Assembly (NCBI RefSeq): GCF_036108815.1
Contig: NZ_CP107985.1
Span: forward strand, 2,294,001 to 2,358,000
Origin: Streptomyces sp. NBC_00353
GTDB lineage: Bacteria; Actinomycetota; Actinomycetes; Streptomycetales; Streptomycetaceae
Direction of reading: 5' to 3'
DNA length: 64,000 nt
Below are positions 59,085 through 64,000 of the stretch, in pieces. The notes below the pieces were generated by a model. That model saw only the letters and a program-made list of their open reading frames with translations, was not told the origin of the DNA and did not search any database. A program made the position numbers and the translations under genes. Each line of letters starts with the position of its first letter. The first letter of the stretch is position 1.

Positions 59085-59537
59085 ATGTCGGTGATGACCA
59101 GGTTCGGAGAACGGCCCTACACGCGGCGCGATGACGTCCGTGTGTCTGCCGTTCTCGGCTGGCTGTTCGCCGTACTCGCCGTGGTCTCGTGCTGTTCGCT
59201 CGCCGAGACCGGCGTGGCCGCGCACCACGCCATGACCGCGACGGTGACCGCGACTCCCACTCCGGTCACGGCTCCCGGCGCGACTCCCCCGTCGACCGCG
59301 CGCATCGTCGTCGTGGCCGAGGCTCCGGGCGGCCGGGGCGCCGGCAGTTCCTGCCACGGCGCCTCGGAGCACGCGACACACGCCGTCCTGTCCCCCCAGG
59401 CCGCCCCCGTCGCACTCCCCACCTCCACGGTCGTCGCACCGGAGGGCCGGCTCACCGGCGCCGCCGGTATCCGCGGCCCCTCCAACGATGCCGCGGGCGC
59501 CGTCGACCGCCTCCGTCTCCAGGTTCAACGGACCTAG
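59085..59537 (+). CDS. Small secreted or membrane-anchored protein, possibly DUF6153-like
   Basis: The protein has 150 residues from ATG 59085. One hydrophobic helix (VLGWLFAVLAVVSCCSL) near residues 24-40 is followed by AHHAM and a Thr/Pro/Ala-rich extracellular part with one Cys (GSSCHGASEHATHAV). It lies 63 bp upstream of the DUF3105 and DUF305 genes. Proteins of this form with His/Cys residues accompany DUF305 genes in Streptomyces and may take part in copper handling. The family assignment is tentative. Confidence 0.6.
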   Translation: MSVMTRFGERPYTRRDDVRVSAVLGWLFAVLAVVSCCSLAETGVAAHHAMTATVTATPTPVTAPGATPPSTARIVVVAEAPGGRGAGSSCHGASEHATHAVLSPQAAPVALPTSTVVAPEGRLTGAAGIRGPSNDAAGAVDRLRLQVQRT

Positions 59538-59600
59538 AAGCAGGCCCGGTTCCTCCGCCTGCCCACTTTCCGTACATCGTGTTGAACCCGAGGACTCCCC

Positions 59601-60251
59601 ATGGCTTCCGCCAAGAAGCAGCACAGCCCTGCCGCCGCGCGCCGCGCCAAGCTGGAGGAGGCCCGCCGCAAGGAGCGGGCCCGCGAGCGCCGTAGCCGCA
59701 TCATCACCATCGCCGCGTCCATCGCCGTCGTCGCCGGACTCGTCGCGGGCGGCGGCTATCTGATGTCCGCCGCCGACAAGCAGGACGCGGCAGAGGAGCA
59801 GGCCAAGTCCTCCCCCGTCCGAGGCGAACGGAGCTGGGACAAGCTCACCCAGAACCATGTTCAGAAGAAGGTCGACTACCCGATGAACCCGCCGGTCGGC
59901 GGCGACCACAACCCGGTGTGGATGAACTGCGACGCCGACGTCTACACCGCGCCGATCCCGAACGAGAACGCCGTCCACTCGCTGGAGCACGGCGCCGTCT
60001 GGGTCACGTACAACGAGAAGGCGAAGCCCGCCGACATCGAGAAGTTCACCGAACGCGTCGGCAGGACGCCGTACTCCCTCATGAGCCCGGTGAAGGACCA
60101 GGACGCCCCGCTGGTCCTCAGCGCCTGGGGCAAGCAGGTCACGGTGAAGAGCGCGACCGACACACGCGTCGCGCAGTTCTTCACCAAATACGTCCAGGGG
60201 CCGCAGACTCCGGAGCCGGGCGCCGCGTGCACCGGCGGGATCGCCCAGTGA
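59601..60251 (+). CDS. DUF3105 membrane-anchored protein
   Basis: The protein has 216 residues. A highly basic cytoplasmic N-terminus (AARRAKLEEARRKERARERR) leads into one membrane helix (IITIAASIAVVAGLVAGGGY), with the rest outside. The DUF3105 pattern is NPPVGGDHNPVWMNCDADVY, then NAVHSLEHGAVWVTY with conserved His residues. The function is unknown. Its stop overlaps the DUF305 start by 4 bp (GTGA), and the pair is a common actinobacterial unit. Confidence 0.92.
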   Translation: MASAKKQHSPAAARRAKLEEARRKERARERRSRIITIAASIAVVAGLVAGGGYLMSAADKQDAAEEQAKSSPVRGERSWDKLTQNHVQKKVDYPMNPPVGGDHNPVWMNCDADVYTAPIPNENAVHSLEHGAVWVTYNEKAKPADIEKFTERVGRTPYSLMSPVKDQDAPLVLSAWGKQVTVKSATDTRVAQFFTKYVQGPQTPEPGAACTGGIAQ

Positions 60252-60898
60252 CGTCCTCGGTCCGCACTCCCTGGCGGATGGGTGCGGCGGGAGCTGCGGT
60301 GCTGCTGCTGGCTCTGGGGCTGGTCGCGCTGATGCTCGTACGCCCGACCTCGTCGTCCACCCCGCAGGAGGCGAACCGGGCGGCCGCGCCCGCGGACGCC
60401 TCGGTCGATGTGGGGTTCGCCCGTGACATGTCGATCCACCATCAGCAGGCGGTCGAGATGTCGTTCATCGTCCGTGACCGGACGGCCGACGAGGACGTGC
60501 GGCGGCTCGCGTACGACATCATCAACACCCAGGCCAATCAGCGCGGCATGATGCTCGGCTGGCTGGACGTGTGGGGCCGCGCCAAGAGCTCGAGCCGCCC
60601 GCCCATGGAGTGGATGGGCCACGCGGTCGAGCCCAGGGGCGACGGATCGCTGATGCCGGGCATGGCGACCGACACCGAGCTGGACGCACTGCGGGCGGCG
60701 AAGGGGAAGGACGCCGAGGTGATGTATCTCAGGCTGATGACCGTGCACCACCGGGCCGGTGCGGAGATGGCACAGGCGGCGGCCGCCGGGGCGGGCACCG
60801 ACGAGATCAGGAACCTGGCGGCCGGCATGGCCCGTGGCCAGCAGTCGGAGATCGCGCTGATGGCGGACATGATCGAGGAGCGCGGCGCCACGGCATGA
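60248..60898 (+). CDS. DUF305 protein, copper-associated type
   Basis: The protein has 216 residues from GTG 60248. It has an N-terminal membrane anchor (GAAVLLLALGLVALMLV) and two ferritin-like helical repeats carrying the DUF305 motifs: RDMSIHHQQAVEMSFIV and LRLMTVHHRAGAEMAQAA. His and Met residues in each repeat may bind a metal. Members are often near copper genes. It is coupled to the DUF3105 gene, and two strong hairpins follow the stop. Confidence 0.92.
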   Translation: MTSSVRTPWRMGAAGAAVLLLALGLVALMLVRPTSSSTPQEANRAAAPADASVDVGFARDMSIHHQQAVEMSFIVRDRTADEDVRRLAYDIINTQANQRGMMLGWLDVWGRAKSSSRPPMEWMGHAVEPRGDGSLMPGMATDTELDALRAAKGKDAEVMYLRLMTVHHRAGAEMAQAAAAGAGTDEIRNLAAGMARGQQSEIALMADMIEERGATA

Positions 60899-60911
60899 GC
60901 CGGACGGTCCG

Positions 60912-60970
60912 GGCTCGGTGGTCCCGCACGCAGGGGACCACCGAGCCGGGTCCGGAGCGGGCTCCGGACC
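60912..60970. terminator. Double hairpin terminator after the DUF305 gene
   Basis: The first hairpin has a 14-bp perfect stem, GGCTCGGTGGTCCC / GGGACCACCGAGCC (60912-60947, 8-nt loop). The second has a 9-bp stem, GGTCCGGAG / CTCCGGACC (60949-60970, 4-nt loop). They begin 14 bp after the DUF305 stop. Confidence 0.8.
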
Positions 60971-61007
60971 GTACTGACGTACGGCATCGCATAGGCTCAT
61001 CAGCGAT

Positions 61008-62252
61008 ATGAAGAGCAACCTCACGACGCTGGGGCCCAAGGCCGACAAGGACACCGTGCGACGGAGCAACCTCAGCCTGGTACTGCGAGCCGTCCGTGAC
61101 GAGGGCGACCGCGAGGCGACCAGGGCCGGGGTGGCCGCACGCGTGGGGCTGACCCGTGCCGCCGTGTCCTCGCTGGTGGAGCAGCTGCTCGACAGCGGGT
61201 TCCTGACCGAGTCGGGCAAGACGTTCAGCGGGCAGGCCGGACGCCCCGGCACCGCACTCAAGGTGGCGCGCACCGGTCCCGCCGGGCTCGGCGTGGAGGT
61301 CAACATCGACTATGTGTCGGTGTGCGTCGTCGATCTGGCCGGCACCGGCCGGGTCCGGCTGACCGAGCACCTCGACAACCGGGGCGCCCCGCCCGCCGAG
61401 GTGCTGGCGCGGGCCGCCGGGATCGCGGCGCGCACCCTGGACTCGGCGGCCGAGCAGGAGCTGTTCCCGGTCGGGGTGGCGCTCGCACTGCCCGGTCTGG
61501 TGTCCGGCGGCGCGGTGCGTCAGGCACCCAATCTGGGCTGGAACCAGGTGCCGGCCGAGGAACTCTTCGCGGCCTCGCTCGCCGCGCTGCGTCCCGGCCG
61601 CACGGAACTGCCGGTGAGTTCGGAGAACGAGGCCAATCTGGCGGCGCTGGCCGAGCTCTGGTTCGGCGGGCTCGACGAGATCCGCAGCTTTCTGTATCTG
61701 ACGGGTGAGATCGGCGTCGGCGGCGCCCTGGTCATCGACGGTGAACTGCTGCGCGGTGCGCACGGGTTCGCCGGGGAGATCGGGCATGTGGTGGTCGACG
61801 CGGACGGGCCGGAGTGCCGGTGCGGTTCGCGCGGCTGCCTGGAGCAGTACGCGGGACAGTCGGCACTCCTGCGGGCGGCCGGGATCGAGGAGACCGGCCG
61901 CGGCAGCGGGGTGGCCGAGCTGGAGCGGCGCACCCGGGCCGGGGACGAGCGGGCGGTGGCTGCGGTGGCCGATGCCGGCCGGATGCTGGGCCGGGTGCTG
62001 TCCGGGGCGGTGAATCTGCTCGACCCGGACGCGGTGGTGCTCGGCGGGATCTACCGGGGCCTGATGCCGTGGCTGTCGGCGCCCGCCGACGAGGAGCTCA
62101 CGGACAGGGTGGTGTCCGGGCTGTGGTCCCGCAGCGGCGGGCGGCTGCGCGCCTCGTCGGTCGCGGGCGACGCCGCGCGGGGTGCGGCGGCGCTGGTGAT
62201 GCAGGACGTGCTGGCCGACCCCGTGGCGTACGCGGCGCGGGCGGCGGGCTGA
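61008..62252 (+). CDS. ROK family transcriptional regulator (XylR/NagC type)
   Basis: The protein has 414 residues. An N-terminal winged helix (AARVGLTRAAVSSLVEQLLD) precedes a ROK domain with ATP-site-like VALALPGLVSGGAV, LTGEIGVGGALVIDGELL and HGFAGEIGHVVV. The zinc-binding motif CRCGSRGCLEQYAGQ is also present. It lies convergent to xylA with the terminator between, and xylB is divergent from xylA. ROK regulators of xylose genes are common in this arrangement, so it is the likely repressor of the xylA-xylB promoters. Xylose as inducer is inferred. Confidence 0.92.
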   Translation: MKSNLTTLGPKADKDTVRRSNLSLVLRAVRDEGDREATRAGVAARVGLTRAAVSSLVEQLLDSGFLTESGKTFSGQAGRPGTALKVARTGPAGLGVEVNIDYVSVCVVDLAGTGRVRLTEHLDNRGAPPAEVLARAAGIAARTLDSAAEQELFPVGVALALPGLVSGGAVRQAPNLGWNQVPAEELFAASLAALRPGRTELPVSSENEANLAALAELWFGGLDEIRSFLYLTGEIGVGGALVIDGELLRGAHGFAGEIGHVVVDADGPECRCGSRGCLEQYAGQSALLRAAGIEETGRGSGVAELERRTRAGDERAVAAVADAGRMLGRVLSGAVNLLDPDAVVLGGIYRGLMPWLSAPADEELTDRVVSGLWSRSGGRLRASSVAGDAARGAAALVMQDVLADPVAYAARAAG

Positions 62253-62291
62253 CCACGAGGGATGTGCGGGCGGCGGGCCGAACCGGGGTGT

Positions 62292-62319
62292 GCGGCCGCC
62301 GGACAGGTCCGGCGGCCGC
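62292..62319. terminator. Bidirectional terminator between the ROK gene and xylA
   Basis: GCGGCCGCCGGA-CAGG-TCCGGCGGCCGC is a perfect 12-bp stem with a 4-nt loop in the 76-bp gap between the convergent ROK and xylA genes. Confidence 0.8.
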
Positions 62320-62328
62320 GCCCTGGCG

Positions 62329-63498
62329 TCAGCGGACCCCGAGCAGGTGGTCCAGCGCCAGCTGGTCCAAAGCCTCGAACGCCATGCTGCGCTCCGCTGC
62401 CGCGGTCACATCGAAGTCCTCGTACGCCGACCGGTCGGCGAGCAGACCCGCCACGCCGTCCTCGGCGGTGGGCAGGGCCAGCTCGTCGAGCCGGGACGCG
62501 CGCAGTGCCTCCTGCACGACCGGGTCGGCGCGGAAGGCGGCGGCGCGCTCCTTGAGGATCAGGTAGTTGCGCATGCAGCCGGCGGCCGACGCCCAGACAC
62601 CGTCGTAACCCTCGGTCCGCGGCGGCTTGAAGTCGAAGTGGCGAGGGCCCTCATATCCGCCGGTCTCCAGGAGGTCGACGAGCCAGAAGGCCTGGCGCAG
62701 GTCGCCGGCGCCGAAGCGGAGGTCCTGGTCGTACTTGATGCCGGACTGGCCGTTGAGGTCGATGTGGTAGAGCTTGCCGGCCCACAGGGCCTGGGCGATG
62801 CCGTGCGGGAAGTTCAGTCCGGCCATCTGCTCGTGGCCGACCTCGGGGTTGACGCCGTACATCTCGGGGCGCTCGAGGCGCTCGATGAACGCGAGGGCGT
62901 GGCCGACGGTGGGCAGCAGGATGTCGCCGCGCGGCTCGTTCGGCTTCGGCTCGATCGCGAACCGCAGGTCGTAGCCCTGCTCGACGACGTACTCGCCGAG
63001 CAGGTCGAAGGCCTCCTTCATCCGGTCCAGCGCCACCCGTACGTCCTTGGCGCCACCGGACTCGGCGCCCTCACGGCCGCCCCAGGCCACATACGTGGTG
63101 GCGCCGAGCTCGACGGCGAGGTCGATGTTGCGGATGACCTTGCGCAGCGCGTAGCGGCGCACGTCGCGGTCGTTGGAGGTGAAGCCGCCGTCCTTGAACA
63201 CCGGGTGCGTGAACAGGTTCGTCGTCGCCATGGGCACGACGAGACCGGTCGCGTCCAGCGCCTGCCGGAACCGCTTCACGAGGCCTTCGCGCTCGGTGTC
63301 CGTGGAGCCGAACGGGATCAGGTCGTCGTCGTGGAACGTCACACCGTACGCACCGAGCTCCGCGAGCCTCTGGACGGACTCGACCGGGTCGAGCGCCGCG
63401 CGGGTCGCGTCGCCGAACGGGTCGCGTCCCTGCCAGCCCACCGTCCACAGACCGAACGTGAATCGGTCTGCCGGGGTGGGCGTGAAGCGTTCCGTCAT
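62329..63498 (-). CDS. xylA: Xylose isomerase
   Basis: The protein has 389 residues, the usual length of the class I Streptomyces enzyme. The active site includes His56 in YGVTFHDDDLIPFG and the metal ligands in FAIEPKPNEPRGD (Glu, Lys), GVNPEVGHEQMAG, YHIDLNGQSGIKYDQDLRFG and RHFDFKPPRTEG. It converts D-xylose to D-xylulose (and D-glucose to D-fructose) with Mg(II) or Mn(II). It is divergent from xylB with a 272-bp regulatory space. Confidence 0.97.
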   Translation of the reverse strand: MTERFTPTPADRFTFGLWTVGWQGRDPFGDATRAALDPVESVQRLAELGAYGVTFHDDDLIPFGSTDTEREGLVKRFRQALDATGLVVPMATTNLFTHPVFKDGGFTSNDRDVRRYALRKVIRNIDLAVELGATTYVAWGGREGAESGGAKDVRVALDRMKEAFDLLGEYVVEQGYDLRFAIEPKPNEPRGDILLPTVGHALAFIERLERPEMYGVNPEVGHEQMAGLNFPHGIAQALWAGKLYHIDLNGQSGIKYDQDLRFGAGDLRQAFWLVDLLETGGYEGPRHFDFKPPRTEGYDGVWASAAGCMRNYLILKERAAAFRADPVVQEALRASRLDELALPTAEDGVAGLLADRSAYEDFDVTAAAERSMAFEALDQLALDHLLGVR

Positions 63499-63671
63499 CG
63501 TCTGACCACCTTCGGTGCAGTCGGGTCCGCAACCGATCGAGGCCGCCGAACCCCTATTTGTTCAGTGTCATGATTAATCTTGCACGGCACCCTTCCGCAC
63601 CGTAACCCCTCGTCACCCACCGTCTCCATGAATCCAGGGACGCCCCTGGTCCGAACGCACGCGATCGCGTA

Positions 63672-63694
63672 ATTTGTTTTCAGCACGATCAAAT
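63672..63694. promoter_or_regulatory. Candidate XylR (ROK) operator between xylA and xylB
   Basis: ATTTG (63672-63676) and CAAAT (63690-63694) form an inverted repeat with a 13-bp spacer in an AT-rich stretch of the xylA-xylB space, 76 bp before xylB. A second AT-rich stretch (CATGATTAATCTTGCA, about 63570) lies nearer xylA and may be its promoter. Confidence 0.4.
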
Positions 63695-63770
63695 CGTTCG
63701 CACCTGTGCCCACCAGCACACCAGTGCATCCACACACCCGCACACCCGCACCGCGAGAATGAGGTAACCC

Positions 63771-64000
63771 ATGCCGCCGCGTACCGTCGTCATCGGCGTG
63801 GACAGCTCCACCCAGTCCACCAAGGCGGCCTTCGTCGACGCCGCCACCGGTCAGCTGCTCGCCGTCGGACGTGCCCCGCATGTCGTCACGGGTGAGGCGG
63901 GGGCCCGCGAGACCGACCCCGAGGTTTGGTGGCAGGCACTGCGCGCCGCCGTCGCCGCCGGACTGAAGGAGTCCGGCGTACCCGCCGCGGACGTCACCGG
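63771..64000 (+). CDS. xylB: Xylulokinase (3' end cut by window)
   Basis: The first 76 codons are present from ATG 63771, with GAGG upstream. The FGGY-kinase phosphate-1 motif is visible: VVIGVDSSTQSTKAAFVDAA, followed by ETDPEVWWQALRAAVAAG. The enzyme phosphorylates D-xylulose to D-xylulose 5-phosphate, the step after xylose isomerase. It is divergent from xylA. The rest lies outside the window. Confidence 0.95.
   Translation, partial: MPPRTVVIGVDSSTQSTKAAFVDAATGQLLAVGRAPHVVTGEAGARETDPEVWWQALRAAVAAGLKESGVPAADVT

Noticed and set aside
59942..61306. 454-codon minus-strand frame opposite the DUF3105, DUF305 and ROK genes
   Set aside because: It crosses a double-hairpin terminator and three supported genes and has no domain pattern.
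1..64000. CRISPR array, prophage, integrative element or insertion sequence
   Set aside because: I found no regular short repeats with spacers, no integrase, transposase or phage structural genes, and no flanking terminal repeats. The tRNA-like pair has no adjacent integrase.
1..64000. Biosynthetic gene cluster
   Set aside because: P450, GMC, SDR, ABC-F, MFS and methyltransferase genes occur, but scattered, on different strands and with no polyketide, peptide or terpene core enzyme.

Overview
The window is chromosomal DNA of a Streptomyces-type actinobacterium. It has very high GC content, strong third-position GC bias, GTG starts and many 1-nt or 4-nt start/stop overlaps. Lineage markers include an SsgA-like cell-division protein, a WhiB-family iron-sulfur regulator, a conservon (cvnA-E), an XRE/DUF397/ATPase regulatory set, a two-domain laccase of the SLAC type, and two TTA-containing genes (bldA-type control). 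I see no rRNA, CRISPR array, complete insertion sequence, prophage or recognisable antibiotic gene cluster.

Layout. 1-13.1 kb is housekeeping and accessory metabolism: a CaiB/BaiF CoA-transferase (cut at the left edge), an enoyl-reductase-like protein, endonuclease V, a YciI protein, a secreted BNR-repeat protein, an SsgA-like protein, an ABC-F ATPase with a possible leader attenuator, an acyl-ACP desaturase with a palindromic operator, and an atypical zinc-ribbon SDR. Two tandem non-canonical tRNA-like sequences lie between that SDR gene and a GMC oxidoreductase; a WhiB-family regulator and a VOC protein follow. 13.5-21.7 kb holds a SNF2-type helicase and an extracellular redox module: SLAC laccase, divergent from a coupled pair (ThuA/sorbosone-dehydrogenase fusion, then cupredoxin/Ig-like/DUF1080). 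21.7-25 kb has a DUF3533 membrane protein coupled to a LigD-type polymerase, divergent from an ATP-dependent DNA ligase (NHEJ-type parts). 25-36.1 kb has signalling and regulators: MASE1 protein, SpoIIE-like phosphatase, a broken PucR-type regulator, ATP-grasp-like protein, MFS exporter, YchJ protein, GlxA regulator with cupin, SAM methyltransferase, and the XRE/DUF397/ATPase set around a perfect 21-bp palindrome.

36.3-46.6 kb is the most unusual block. It is a five-gene, fully overlapping operon encoding WGR-DUF4132, MoxR AAA+ ATPase, DUF5682, VWA and SWIM zinc-finger proteins. Its gene order matches the E. coli yehI-L-M-P-Q set, whose function is not established. The likely logic is a MoxR ATPase remodelling or loading a VWA partner, with the WGR and SWIM proteins giving nucleic-acid or protein recognition.

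46.6-64 kb contains a GH4 glycosidase, the conservon (histidine-kinase-like CvnA, roadblock CvnB, DUF742 CvnC, GTPase CvnD and a CYP157-like P450 lacking the ExxR motif), an SDR remnant, a MarR/FUSC exporter pair, and a pca-operon remnant (3' end of pcaG coupled to intact pcaB). After these come a GNAT acetyltransferase, a scramblase-like protein, a small-membrane/DUF3105/DUF305 operon, and the xylose locus: a ROK regulator, xylA, and divergent xylB cut at the right edge.
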